The notes beneath the pieces are model-generated. The model made no database searches. It was not told the origin of the DNA and saw only the letters and a program-made list of their open reading frames with translations. A DNA stretch of 64,000 nucleotides from positions 111,797-175,796 of the forward strand of contig NZ_JBJZOI010000013.1 in the NCBI RefSeq assembly GCF_047200635.1, written 5' to 3'. Shown piece by piece: positions 8,999-16,535 of this stretch (position 1 is the first letter of the stretch; each line of letters begins with the position of its first letter). Source of the stretch: Saccharopolyspora_C sp047200635. GTDB taxonomy: Bacteria; Actinomycetota; Actinomycetes; Mycobacteriales; Pseudonocardiaceae. A program made the position numbers and the translations under genes.

Positions 8999-9904
8999 GT
9001 GACGAAGGCAGCCCTGATCGTCAACGCGCACTCCCGCTCGGGTGCCCGCGCCTGCTCGCGAGCGGAGGAGTTGTTGCGAGCGCTGGACGTGCCGCTGGGT
9101 GCCGTCCACCCGTTGCGGGACCTCTCGCGGTTGCTGGAGGTCGTGGAGGGCGCCATCGACTCCGGCCACGACCTGATCGTGCTCGGCGGCGGGGACGGCA
9201 CCGTGAGCTCGGTGGTGGACGTGCTGGCGCACCGCGAGGTGCCGATGGGGCTGCTGCCGCTGGGCACCGCGAACGACTTCGCCCGCACCATGCACATCCC
9301 GGCGGAGCTGGAGGGCGCCTGCCGCACCATCGCGCGCGGGCACGTGGTGGACGTCGACCTGGGGCTGTGCGGCGGGAACTACTACGTCAACCGGGCCTCG
9401 GCCGGTCTGGGTGCGTCCGTCGCCGAGCACATGTCACCGGCGCTCAAGCGTCGCGTCGGCCCGCTGGCGTACCCGGTGGCCACGGCGCGGGCGCTGCGGA
9501 AGCACCGGCCGTTCGCGGCGAGGCTGGAATTCCCGCAGGGCGATCACGAGCCGGTGGAGCTCGACGATCTGCTGCAGATCTCGGTGGCCAACGGGCGCTA
9601 TTTCGGCGGCGGCCAGCTCGCGTCCGAGGACGCGAGCATCGACGACGCGATGCTGGACATCTCGGTGATGCGGAACGGGAGTCCGCTGCGGTTGCTGTCG
9701 ATGGCCCGGGAGCTGCGCACCGGCAGTTCCGCCGACAGCTCGCTGGTGACGCACCTGCGCACTCCCGAGGTCGAGGTGCGCACCGACGAGGAATTGCCGA
9801 TCAACGTCGACGGTGAGCTGGTCGCGAACACTCCGCAGAGCTTCTCGGTGGCCCGCAACGCCCTGCACGTCATCGCCCCGACCAGCTGGAAGGACGGCGG
9901 CTGA
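8999..9904 (+). CDS. Diacylglycerol kinase-family lipid kinase
   Basis: DAGK_cat-type lipid kinase (YegS/BmrU family) phosphorylating a lipid hydroxyl at the membrane face. Signatures: IVNAHSRSG near the start, the nucleotide-binding loop IVLGGGDGTVSSVVD (about 60-75), GLLPLGTANDFART (about 85-98) and the C-terminal NVDGEL loop. Length of about 300 residues is normal. The start is unclear. GTG 8999 has no ribosome-binding site, while GAGGAGG sits 4 bases before an in-frame ATC at 8981, the same spacing as at the ATC start of infC in this window. No operon partner is evident. Confidence 0.9.
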   Translation: MTKAALIVNAHSRSGARACSRAEELLRALDVPLGAVHPLRDLSRLLEVVEGAIDSGHDLIVLGGGDGTVSSVVDVLAHREVPMGLLPLGTANDFARTMHIPAELEGACRTIARGHVVDVDLGLCGGNYYVNRASAGLGASVAEHMSPALKRRVGPLAYPVATARALRKHRPFAARLEFPQGDHEPVELDDLLQISVANGRYFGGGQLASEDASIDDAMLDISVMRNGSPLRLLSMARELRTGSSADSSLVTHLRTPEVEVRTDEELPINVDGELVANTPQSFSVARNALHVIAPTSWKDGG

Positions 9905-10088
9905 GCCGCTCTCCAGCGGCGTCGCGGAGGTGACACCGGTGCCGCTCCGTCACCGGTTTTCCCGTTTTCCCGGAACCTCTTCGCGAGACCGGTAATCATT
10001 GGTCCATCGTGCGGACGCGTGATTGCCCTGAATGTTTCACTCTTCAGTGGCGATTTGCGTGCAAGACTTCGTCCTTGACCGTGATTTC

Positions 10089-10128
10089 GTGACGCGGCGT
10101 CACCGCAATTCACGCTGCGCGTGACGCC
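10089..10128 (+). promoter_or_regulatory. Clustered dyads upstream of secreted nuclease
   Basis: A perfect 15-bp palindrome GTGACGCGGCGTCAC (10089-10103) is followed by a second dyad CACGC-TGC-GCGTG (10111-10123) running into another GTGACGCC half site. They lie 20-60 bp before the nuclease start. They look like repressor or activator sites; the protein is unknown. Confidence 0.4.
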
Positions 10129-10147
10129 GGTCTTCCGGGAGAGGACC

Positions 10148-10963
10148 GTGCCCGTGCTGAATTCCCGCTGGAAACGACTCGCCGTCCTGGGTGCGCTGCC
10201 GCTGGCCGTGGTGCTGCCCCTTCCCGCGACCGCGGCGCCCGCCGGCCTCGACGTGGCGGACCGCGCGAGCGCCTACGACGACACCTACTGGGAGCCGGCG
10301 CTCGGCAAGACCGGTGACGAGCTCAAGACGGCCCTCAACGACATCATCAGCACCAACGACCAGATCACCTACGACGAGGTCTGGGACGCGCTCAAGGTCA
10401 CCGACCAGGACCCGGAGAACCCGGACAACGTCGTCCTGCTCTACAGCGGCCGCTCCCAGAGCAAGGACTCCAACGGCGGGGGCGCCGACCAGTGGAACCG
10501 CGAGCACACGTGGGCGAAGTCGCACGGCGACTTCGGCACTGCCGTGGGGCCGGGCACCGACGTGCACCACCTGCGCCCGACGGACGTGTCGGTGAACTCC
10601 GAGCGCGGCAACAAGGACTTCGACATGGGCGGCGACCCGGTCGACGAGGCCGAGGGCAACTTCACCGACGAGGACTCCTTCGAACCCCGCGACGAGGTCA
10701 AGGGCGACGTCGCCCGCATGATCATGTACATGGCGGTCCGCTACGAGGGCGAGGACGGCGCGCCCGACCTGGAGCTCAACGATCAGGTGGACAACGGCAG
10801 CGCGCCCGCCATGGGCCGCCAGTCGGTGCTGCTGGAGTGGAGCGCCGAAGACCCGCCGGACGACTTCGAGCGCAACCGGAACCAGGTCATCTTCGACGAG
10901 TTCCAGCACAACCGGAACCCGTTCATCGACCATCCCGAGTGGGCGGCCGACATCTGGGGCTGA
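10148..10963 (+). CDS. Secreted endonuclease I family nuclease
   Basis: Extracellular DNA/RNA nuclease of the endonuclease I (EndA/NucM) family with a beta-beta-alpha-metal site. A Sec signal peptide (RWKRLAVLGALPLAVVLPLPATAAPA, residues 5-30, cleavage near ATAA-P) is followed by the catalytic block QWNREHTWAKSHG (about 117-129) and DVHHLRPTDVSVNSERGNKDF (about 140-160). The C-terminus FEHNRNPFIDHPEWA type segment (here FQHNRNPFIDHPEWAADIWG) is typical of the family. The GTG at 10148 follows GAGAGGA; a second GTG at 10154 is possible. It is monocistronic between a promoter region with dyads and a strong terminator. Likely role: nutrient scavenging or degradation of extracellular DNA. Confidence 0.9.
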   Translation: MPVLNSRWKRLAVLGALPLAVVLPLPATAAPAGLDVADRASAYDDTYWEPALGKTGDELKTALNDIISTNDQITYDEVWDALKVTDQDPENPDNVVLLYSGRSQSKDSNGGGADQWNREHTWAKSHGDFGTAVGPGTDVHHLRPTDVSVNSERGNKDFDMGGDPVDEAEGNFTDEDSFEPRDEVKGDVARMIMYMAVRYEGEDGAPDLELNDQVDNGSAPAMGRQSVLLEWSAEDPPDDFERNRNQVIFDEFQHNRNPFIDHPEWAADIWG

Positions 10964-10971
10964 GCCCCGCC

Positions 10972-11011
10972 GCGCGCCGGAGGCGGCCCGACCACCTCCG
11001 GCGCGCACTTT
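10972..11011 (+). terminator. Terminator after endonuclease I gene
   Basis: GCGCGCCGGAGG (10972-10983) pairs perfectly with CCTCCGGCGCGC (10995-11006), with an 11-base loop and a short ACTTT tail. Confidence 0.75.
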
Positions 11012-11107
11012 CCCGGAACCGGACCAACGTCCGAGATCGTCGCAGTAGTATCGCGCCGATTGATCAACGATCGGACGGAAACGGACCGGATGCCTGGGGA
11101 AACGAGC

Positions 11108-12721
11108 GTGGCACTGAACGTCGCACCGCAAGCGCTGACCGCGCACGGCCAGGGTTCCGAGGGCGTCTCGCAGCACCTCGACCAGCTGGCCTCGGTGCTG
11201 GAGCAGGCGCGGGTCAGCGACGACTGCTTCGGCCCGCTCGGCGAGCTCATGGCCATGAGCTACTTCAGCTCCCTGGAGGAGTGCCGCGACCTGGCCACCC
11301 GGGCCGGTGGCTTCATGGAGCACATCTCCCAGGCCGTGCGCGTCTGCGCGACGGACTACGAGGAGATGGACCGCGCCCAGGCCGACGACCTGGGCAAGAT
11401 CGACCTCAGCGGGATGCGGGTCGCCGGCGGCGGCCCCGCCTCCCTCGGCGCGGTCAACGGCGCGGGCGGGCCCGGCAAGAGCTACCTGGAGCAGACCACC
11501 GAGTACGGGTCGTCGGCGGCCTCCGCCAGCGGCGACCTCGCTCGTGCCGACAACCCCCCGGACATCGCGATCGCCACCGTGAACGCCCGCCTGGAACAGC
11601 TGGAGATGATCACCAGCCCGGGCAAGGCCTTCATGGACAACGGTCTCGGCTTCCTGGTGTCCCTGGTGATCAGCCCGCTGGTGGAGTTCGTCCTCGAACC
11701 GGCGGTGGGCGACCCGGAGCAGATGCGCAGCACCGGGAAGGGCTGGGAGCAGGTCGCCGAGTGGCTGGACGGGCTGGGGGAGCAGGAGCAGCAGCGCTCC
11801 GAGGCCACCAAGCCGGTCTGGGAGGGTCGGGCCGGGGACGCCTTCCGGAACCAGATGACGGAGTTCTCCGCCGGAGCGGGCGCTTTCGCCTCCGAGATCC
11901 GCGGTCTCACCCAGATCCTGAACCTCGCGGCCGACCTGTTCGACATGTTCGTCGAGATGGTCATCGACATCATCCAGGAACTCGTGATGGGCCTCATCAT
12001 CGAGTGGATCGCGGCGCTGGCCGCCTCCTGGATCACGGCGGGTTCGTCCCTCGCCGCCGCGTCCGGCCTCACCGCCTCCCAGATCGCCATCACGGGAACC
12101 CGCCTGGGCACCAAGGTCGCCGACCTCCTGCACAAGTTGCACCCCCTGATCACGCAGCTGGAGGGCCTGCTGAAGCGGCTCCGCGGCGGGCCCCTCCGCA
12201 AGGTCGTCGAGAAGATGAACGACCTTCGCGAAGGGAGCACGGTCCAGCAGTGGGTCGCCCGCCAGATCGACGGGAACCCCATCGCGAAGATCGCCACACG
12301 CGGGGACACGAAGCCTCTCCGAGAGGCGGAGGAGGCGGTCGCTACAACTCGACGGCAAGTGTCCGAGGGAGTTCCTGATGCGGCTGACCACCTCGAAGAG
12401 GTGCTAGCCCGGGCCGCCCACGAGCGGGCGAACATTGCCTCCTCCACGGGCAACCGGTTCGCTCGGCAGGTGTCGATGAGCGGAGATCTGGAGGCGGTTA
12501 CCGGCGAGCAGGCGTTGGCCACTAATCTCACGCAGGCAGGTCTCGGCGCTGTGGGGCTCAGTGGTGAACATCGTTGGCAGGACGCGGTATTTCACGAGGG
12601 CGCGCGGGCGGGAATTAGCGAAAGCGTCGAGCAGGGCGTGAAGTTCGGATACGACAAGGCGCAGGATCCGTCGAGCGCAGCCGAGCGCGAGGCGGACACC
12701 GAGCGCGGCTTCAGCAGCTGA
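11108..12721 (+). CDS. Type VII secretion-like WXG/LXG-type protein with membrane-active middle (gene T of tandem module)
   Basis: A 537-residue protein I do not recognise as a named family member. The first 250 residues are helical and resemble two WXG100-like hairpins (a WEGR-type turn occurs at about residues 238-241 in KPVWEGRAGDAFRNQM, exactly the WxG bend). Between about 280 and 340 there are strongly hydrophobic helices (FDMFVEMVIDIIQELVMGL, IEWIAALAASWITAG). The C-terminal 170 residues are polar and helical. Base composition changes inside the gene: after about 12330 the codons include ATT, AAT, GTA, TTT and AGC that the first part avoids, as in polymorphic toxins with exchanged C-termini. 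Pieces of its 3' end recur at 14442-14510 and 15434-15571. Start GTG 11108; ATG 11090 is an alternative. Gene A starts 13 bp downstream. Confidence 0.7.
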   Translation: MALNVAPQALTAHGQGSEGVSQHLDQLASVLEQARVSDDCFGPLGELMAMSYFSSLEECRDLATRAGGFMEHISQAVRVCATDYEEMDRAQADDLGKIDLSGMRVAGGGPASLGAVNGAGGPGKSYLEQTTEYGSSAASASGDLARADNPPDIAIATVNARLEQLEMITSPGKAFMDNGLGFLVSLVISPLVEFVLEPAVGDPEQMRSTGKGWEQVAEWLDGLGEQEQQRSEATKPVWEGRAGDAFRNQMTEFSAGAGAFASEIRGLTQILNLAADLFDMFVEMVIDIIQELVMGLIIEWIAALAASWITAGSSLAAASGLTASQIAITGTRLGTKVADLLHKLHPLITQLEGLLKRLRGGPLRKVVEKMNDLREGSTVQQWVARQIDGNPIAKIATRGDTKPLREAEEAVATTRRQVSEGVPDAADHLEEVLARAAHERANIASSTGNRFARQVSMSGDLEAVTGEQALATNLTQAGLGAVGLSGEHRWQDAVFHEGARAGISESVEQGVKFGYDKAQDPSSAAEREADTERGFSS

Positions 12722-12734
12722 GGAGTGACGCGAG

Positions 12735-13493
12735 ATGTCGGTTTCCCGCGATGTCGGGGCGGCGTTGGTGGCTCGGCGGTGGTGGTGTGAGCCGGGTGAG
12801 TCGGTGGTGTGGGCGTTTCAGGCCAAGAGCCGGGGTTATCGGGTGGAGGGGCTCAGCGACTACGGTGCCCGGTTGCCTCCGCGGGAGCGGAAGTCGTTGG
12901 GTGCTTCGGTGGGGAGTGCGGTGGGCAAGGCCGGGCTGTCGGCTCTGGCTATCGCGGGAATGATGGCTTTCGGGGGTGGTGATGGCGGGCGGCCGCCGCG
13001 GGGGTCGTCGCCGCAGCGGCGCGATTTGGTGATGTTGGGTGGTTCGCCGGAGTGTCGTGCTGTCCAGTTGCAGCGGTCTCCGAAGCCGCCGGGTGCGATG
13101 GCGGTTGATCAGGTGTGGGTGTTGACTTCGACTCGGATGGCTGTGTTGATTCCGGTGAGGCAGCCGGATCCGGCGTTGCATGAGGAGCCGAGTGCGTGGC
13201 AGGAGTGGGGGAGGACTTTGAGTGGGGCGGGGCGGATTTTGTCGGGTACTGAGCCGGAGCAGTTCGGGCGGAATGTTCCGGGGGAGCGGATGGATCCGGA
13301 GCGGATGGTGGAGTGGTTCAGTTTTTCTCCGGGCGATTTCGTTGGTTGTGATGCGGTGATGGAGGGGCGTCTGGCTTATTGCGTGTTGACGTTGCAGGAT
13401 GGTTCGGGTTTTGCGTTCGATGTGGGTTCTTCGGTGGATGCTCGGATGATGGCGGAGGCGGTTCAGGGCTTCATGGGGAGTGGGCGTGGCTGA
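12735..13493 (+). CDS. Tandem-array protein A1, PH-like fold suspected
   Basis: Unrecognised 252-residue protein. Visible parts: an N-terminal RRWWCEPGESVVWAF block (residues 15-29), a small Gly/Ala-rich hydrophobic stretch (GSAVGKAGLSALAIAGMMAFGGG, about 60-82), then VWVLTSTRMAVLIPV (about 127-141) and a C-terminal LTLQDGSGFAFDVGSS. The alternation of VLTxxRMAVL and later GDFVGCDAV... DGSGF is what bacterial pleckstrin-homology-like domains show; this is an inference. AGGAGTG precedes the ATG. It overlaps gene B by 8 bases, so the two are coupled. Nearly identical to A2 (14516-15274). Codon use is rich in GGG, TTG, TGG and T-ending codons, unlike the flanking genes. Possible immunity or chaperone partner of T. 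Confidence 0.75.
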   Translation: MSVSRDVGAALVARRWWCEPGESVVWAFQAKSRGYRVEGLSDYGARLPPRERKSLGASVGSAVGKAGLSALAIAGMMAFGGGDGGRPPRGSSPQRRDLVMLGGSPECRAVQLQRSPKPPGAMAVDQVWVLTSTRMAVLIPVRQPDPALHEEPSAWQEWGRTLSGAGRILSGTEPEQFGRNVPGERMDPERMVEWFSFSPGDFVGCDAVMEGRLAYCVLTLQDGSGFAFDVGSSVDARMMAEAVQGFMGSGRG

Positions 13494-13502
13494 TCTGACG
13501 TT
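12750..13502. repeat. Direct repeat, copy 1 (gene A1 and start of B)
   Basis: About 750 bp matching 14531-15283 at most positions, offset 1781 bp. It covers nearly all of gene A1 and the first codons of gene B (GTGGCTGATCTG). Differences are few and mostly single bases, pointing to a recent duplication or gene conversion. Confidence 0.9.
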
Positions 13503-14190
13503 GTTGAACCAGCAGCTGCTGCGGGAGAAGTGGCAGGCGAAGCTGGATGCCGAGTGGGTCGCTGAGGGCGAGTCGCTGATCTGGTTGCTGTTGCCGGAGC
13601 AGGGTTATGCCGGTTCGGTGGTGGCCGGTCAGGTCCAGCTGCCGCACGAGCCCCGCTCCGATGTAACTCCGTCCACTGTGGATGATCCGGCGTGGCCGTT
13701 GCCGAGCGAGGTCGTGTCCTCCGGTGCTTTTCTCGACGATGAGTGGGCCGACGATCCTTCCGTGATGTGGTGGGCGTTCGGTGCGGGACCGGAGTTGGAC
13801 GCGGTCCGATTCGTCGATCACCTTGCGGTGATGCCGGGGGTGGCGTTCGTGGTGCTGAGCTCGTCGCGGCTGGCCGTGGTGGTGGAGCAGGGCAAGATCG
13901 CGGAGCGCCCGGTCGAAGCGGGGGGCGGGGGGTGGCTGGGCAAGGCCAAGGCCGCCGCCGCCCAGGTGCAGAAGACCGCTGAGAGCCTGGCGTCGCGCAA
14001 GGACGCGAAGGTGGCCGTCTCGCACTTCGAGGTGCCGTTGTCCCGCGTCGGGGCGATGAGCTGGGCGCCGTTGGGCCGCAGCGTGCCGCGCTCTCCTTTC
14101 CTGCGTATCGACTTCAGCGACGGTTCCTGCCTGTTCATCCGCAACGCGGGCGCCGAGGGTTATTCGTACGAGTTCCCCGCCTCCCGCTGA
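13486..14190 (+). CDS. Tandem-array protein B (only intact copy)
   Basis: Unrecognised 234-residue protein translated in an 8-base overlap with A1. It begins ADLTLLNQQLLREKWQAKLDAEWVAEGESLIWLLLPEQGY, which echoes the WW-PGE-VVWAF opening of A proteins. Later come FVVLSSSRLAVVVEQ (about 123-137), a Lys/Ala helix (WLGKAKAAAAQVQKTAESLASRKDAK) and the ending FLRIDFSDGSCLFIRNAGAEGYSYEFPASR. A and B therefore look like distant relatives with the same layout. GTG 13486 is chosen because GGGGAG sits 6 bases upstream; GTG 13480 is also in frame. Decayed copies of B follow A2 and A3. Function unknown. Confidence 0.72.
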   Translation: MADLTLLNQQLLREKWQAKLDAEWVAEGESLIWLLLPEQGYAGSVVAGQVQLPHEPRSDVTPSTVDDPAWPLPSEVVSSGAFLDDEWADDPSVMWWAFGAGPELDAVRFVDHLAVMPGVAFVVLSSSRLAVVVEQGKIAERPVEAGGGGWLGKAKAAAAQVQKTAESLASRKDAKVAVSHFEVPLSRVGAMSWAPLGRSVPRSPFLRIDFSDGSCLFIRNAGAEGYSYEFPASR

Positions 14191-14515
14191 TCGCGGGGAA
14201 CGGGCGACCCGGTCGCTCGGCCCGGGTCCGTGCGAACGGAGCGGCATGAGCCGCGTCCGGTGACGGAGCCGATCACAGGGGCGAGGGCTGACCGGGAATC
14301 CGGCTCGGGCGGGGCGGGAGCGTTCGGATGGAGTGGTGAACCATCCCACGAGTGCCGTTCCCGCGCGTTCAGTTCGAGAATGGATCCGGCGTGCTCGCAC
14401 GTCACCATCAGGGCGAAGTCCACGCCGTCCAGCCGCTCTTACCCGTTGCATCGGGTGCGGAGGATCGCGATGTGATTACTGAGCGCGGTTTCAACGTTTG
14501 GGGGGTGTGAGTTTC
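14191..14515. other. Intergenic region B-A2
   Basis: About 325 bp without an intact gene. The last 70 bp are a scrap of gene T (separate entry). An 80-codon minus-strand frame (14160-14423, plus a GTG start) exists but has no ribosome-binding site or recognisable family. No clear promoter seen. Confidence 0.6.
14442..14510 (+). pseudogene. Remnant of the 3' end of gene T, upstream of A2
   Basis: Read in frame, 14457-14510 gives AEDRDVITERGFNVWGV and stop, against AEREADTERGFSS and stop at the end of T (12721). At DNA level ACTGAGCGCGGTTTCAACG matches ACCGAGCGCGGCTTCAGCA. It ends 5 bases before A2, the same place the T stop takes before A1 (13 bp). The upstream part of T is absent. Confidence 0.6.
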
Positions 14516-15274
14516 GTGTCCGTGTCGGGAAATGTCGGGGCGGCGTTGGTGGCTCGGCGGTGGTGGTGTGAGCCGGGTGAGTCGGTGGTGTGGGCGTTTC
14601 AGGCCAACACCCAGGGCTACCGGGTGGAGGGGCTCAGCAAGCACGGTTTCCCGTTGCCTCCGCGGGAGCGGAAGTCGTTGGGTGCTTCGGTGGGGAGTGC
14701 GGTGGGCAAGGCCGGGCTGTCGGCTCTGGCTATCGCGGGAATGATGGCTTTCGGGGGTGGTGATGGCGGGCGGCCGCCGCGCGGGGAATCGCCGCAGCGG
14801 CGTGATTTGGTGATGTTGGGTGGTTCGCCGGAGTGTCGTGCGGTTCAGTTGCAGGAGTCTCCGGAGCCGCCGGGTGGGATGGCGGTTCGTCAGGTGTGGG
14901 TGTTGACTTCGGGGCGGATGGCTGTGTTGATTCCGGTGGGGCGGCCGGATCCGATGTTGCGTGAGGAGCTGAGTGCGTGGCAGGAGTGGGGGAGGACTTT
15001 GAGTGGGGCGGGGCGGATTTTGTCGGGGACTGAGCCGGAGCAGTTCGGGCGGAATGTTCCGGGGGAGCGGATGGATCCGGAGCGGATGGTGGAGTGGTTC
15101 AGTTTTTCTCCGGGCGATTTCGTTGGTTGTGATGCGGTGATGGAGGGGCGTTTGGCTTATTGCGTGTTGACGTTGCAGGATGGTTCGGGTTTTGCGTTTG
15201 ATGTGGGTTCTTCGGTGGATGCTCGGATGATGGCGGAGGCGGTTCAGGGCTTCATGGGAACCCGGTGTGGCTGA
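14516..15274 (+). CDS. Tandem-array protein A2 (near-identical paralogue of A1)
   Basis: 252 residues, the same length as A1 and almost the same sequence. The differences cluster at residues 4-7, 30-48 (AKSRGYRV versus NTQGYRV region) and about 112-155. It has the same RRWWCEPGESVVWAF opening, Gly/Ala-rich segment, VWVLTSGRMAVLIPV and DGSGFAFDVGSS ending. GTG 14516 is chosen to match the A1 start (MSVS) and has GGGGGGTG 8 bases upstream; TTG 14498 would add six unmatched residues. It is followed by a B gene that stops after nine codons. Function unknown; same alternatives as A1. Confidence 0.78.
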   Translation: MSVSGNVGAALVARRWWCEPGESVVWAFQANTQGYRVEGLSKHGFPLPPRERKSLGASVGSAVGKAGLSALAIAGMMAFGGGDGGRPPRGESPQRRDLVMLGGSPECRAVQLQESPEPPGGMAVRQVWVLTSGRMAVLIPVGRPDPMLREELSAWQEWGRTLSGAGRILSGTEPEQFGRNVPGERMDPERMVEWFSFSPGDFVGCDAVMEGRLAYCVLTLQDGSGFAFDVGSSVDARMMAEAVQGFMGTRCG

Positions 15275-15283
15275 TCTGTCGTC
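14531..15283. repeat. Direct repeat, copy 2 (gene A2 and start of broken B)
   Basis: Second copy of the 12750-13502 repeat. The similarity fades a few codons into the following B remnant, where the sequence changes to TCG TCG TTG AAC GAG TAG. Confidence 0.9.
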
Positions 15284-15296
15284 GTTGAACGAGTAG
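15267..15296 (+). pseudogene. Gene B remnant after A2 (stop at codon 10)
   Basis: GTG GCT GAT CTG TCG TCG TTG AAC GAG TAG corresponds codon for codon to the start of B (ADLTLLNQ) and keeps the 8-base overlap with A2, but CAG has become TAG. Only about 30 bases of clear similarity remain. Confidence 0.75.
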
Positions 15297-15433
15297 CTGT
15301 GGGGCAGATCCGGTGGACGTGCGGCCAGTTCTCCGAGTTGTTTCGCTATGTGACTGATGGCGGCCACGCGAATGGCCGGAGGCGAGATGTGCGGGGCGAC
15401 GTGGTCATGTCTTCTCGCGGTTCTGAGCTGAAA

Positions 15434-15571
15434 CGGGCGAGGAGAACGGCCATCGCCCACGTGGAGCGAGGCGCGCAGCGGGGAGGCGGCCAGGCTCAGG
15501 GCTCGTCGAGCTCGGAGGAGTGCCAGGCTGCCGCGGAGCGCGGGTTCGCGATCTGGGAAGAAGGAACTTGA
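15434..15571 (+). pseudogene. Remnant of the 3' end of gene T, upstream of A3
   Basis: This frame reads RARRTAIAHVERGAQRGGGQ then AQGSSSSEECQAAAERGFAIWEEGT and stop. It lines up with the last 40 residues of T (RAGISESVEQGVKFGYDKAQ then DPSSAAEREADTERGFSS). DNA similarity is clear at GCTCAGGGCTCGTCGAGC versus GCGCAGGATCCGTCGAGC. The stop overlaps the A3 start as TGATG, so coupling is preserved. The rest of T is missing. It could also be a shortened functional peptide. Confidence 0.6.
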
Positions 15572-16326
15572 TGTCTGTGTCGGAGAGGCTCGGTGCGGCG
15601 CTGACCGCCCGGCAGTGGTGGTGTCGGCCTGGTGAGCCCGTTGTGTGGGCTAGATGGGTGGAGGACACCGAGTTCCGGGTGGACGGATGCGATGCGTACG
15701 GCCTGCCGTTGCGGTCGGATCAGCGGGATGGGCGGAAGCGGTCGTTCGTCGGTGCGGTCGGAATGGCTGGGTTGTCCGTGGTCGCGGTTGCTGAGACCGC
15801 TCTGTTCGGAGGTGGGGAGGACAGCCGGGTTCACGAGCGGACCGTGGTGAGGTCGCCTGATCTCACGGTCGTCGGTGGGGATCCGGAGTGTGAGGCGTTG
15901 CGCTTGCAGAACCTCGCTGGGCCGGGTGGGGGTTCGACGCTCAAGCAGGTGTGGGTGTTGACGCCCGATCGCTTCGCGGTGCTGACGTCGTTGGACGATG
16001 AGCTGCGGACTGTTTCCGAGGGAACCGGCTGGCGGCAGTGGGGCAAGAGCTTGGCCGGGGCGGGGCGCGAGCTGGTTGGTGGCGAGCCGGAGGGTTTCGG
16101 GCCGAACTCGCCGGGGGAGCCGTTGCTCTCGGAGAGGTTCGGGGAATGGTTCGAGTTGAAGCGTTCGGATGTGACCGGCTGTCAGCCGGTGACCGGCGCG
16201 AGAGGTGGGCAGTGCGCGGTGACCCTGGCTGACGGCTCGGGTTTCCTGCTGAAATCTCGTTTGCCGGCGGAATCCCAGATGATGGCGGAGGCGGTTCAGG
16301 GCTTCCTGCGGAGCGGGCGAACCTGA
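15571..16326 (+). CDS. Tandem-array protein A3 (diverged paralogue)
   Basis: 251 residues, the same layout as A1/A2: RQWWCRPGEPVVWARW near residues 14-29, LTVVGGDPECEALRLQ in the middle, QVWVLTPDRFAVLTS (about 124-138), WRQWGKSLAGAGRELVGGEPEGFGPNSPGE and the ending LADGSGFLLKSRLPAESQMMAEAVQGFLRSGR. It is clearly homologous but much more diverged than A1 from A2, so it is an older copy. ATG 15571 has GAAGGAA upstream. It is followed by an internally deleted B. Function unknown. Confidence 0.75.
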   Translation: MSVSERLGAALTARQWWCRPGEPVVWARWVEDTEFRVDGCDAYGLPLRSDQRDGRKRSFVGAVGMAGLSVVAVAETALFGGGEDSRVHERTVVRSPDLTVVGGDPECEALRLQNLAGPGGGSTLKQVWVLTPDRFAVLTSLDDELRTVSEGTGWRQWGKSLAGAGRELVGGEPEGFGPNSPGEPLLSERFGEWFELKRSDVTGCQPVTGARGGQCAVTLADGSGFLLKSRLPAESQMMAEAVQGFLRSGRT

Positions 16327-16510
16327 TTCGTCGTTGTTGGATCAGCAGCTGTCGCGAGAGGGGCGGCGGAGCCGGTCGCTGAGGCGGGCCGTTCCTCGTG
16401 CTGTCGCAGGGCAGGGCTCCCGGTTCGGCGATGGTCAGCAGGCCCAGCTATCGAACGAACCGCTCAACGCGGGCGCCGAGGACTGTGCAAAGCTCCCCGA
16501 CTCCCGCTGA
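16325..16510 (+). pseudogene. Gene B remnant after A3: both ends kept in one frame, middle deleted, start lost
   Basis: In frame from 16325 the sequence reads DSSLLDQQLSRE, matching DLTLLNQQLLRE of B. About 35 unrelated residues follow, then NAGAEDCAKLPDSR and stop, matching NAGAEGYSYEFPASR and stop. The GTG GCT start of B is replaced by GAA CCT, so there is no initiation codon. About 170 of 234 codons are missing. Confidence 0.72.
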
Positions 16511-16535
16511 ACTGGCCGATGGGCAGGAGGTATGG

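Noticed and set aside
14160..14423. Minus-strand frame of 87 codons between B and A2 (VDFALMVTCEHAGSILELN...)
   Set aside because: No ribosome-binding site, no recognised family, overlaps the 3' end of B; may be an old fragment but cannot be supported.
15299..15433. First half of the open frame upstream of A3
   Set aside because: Only the last 45 codons align with T; the earlier part has no similarity or start signal.
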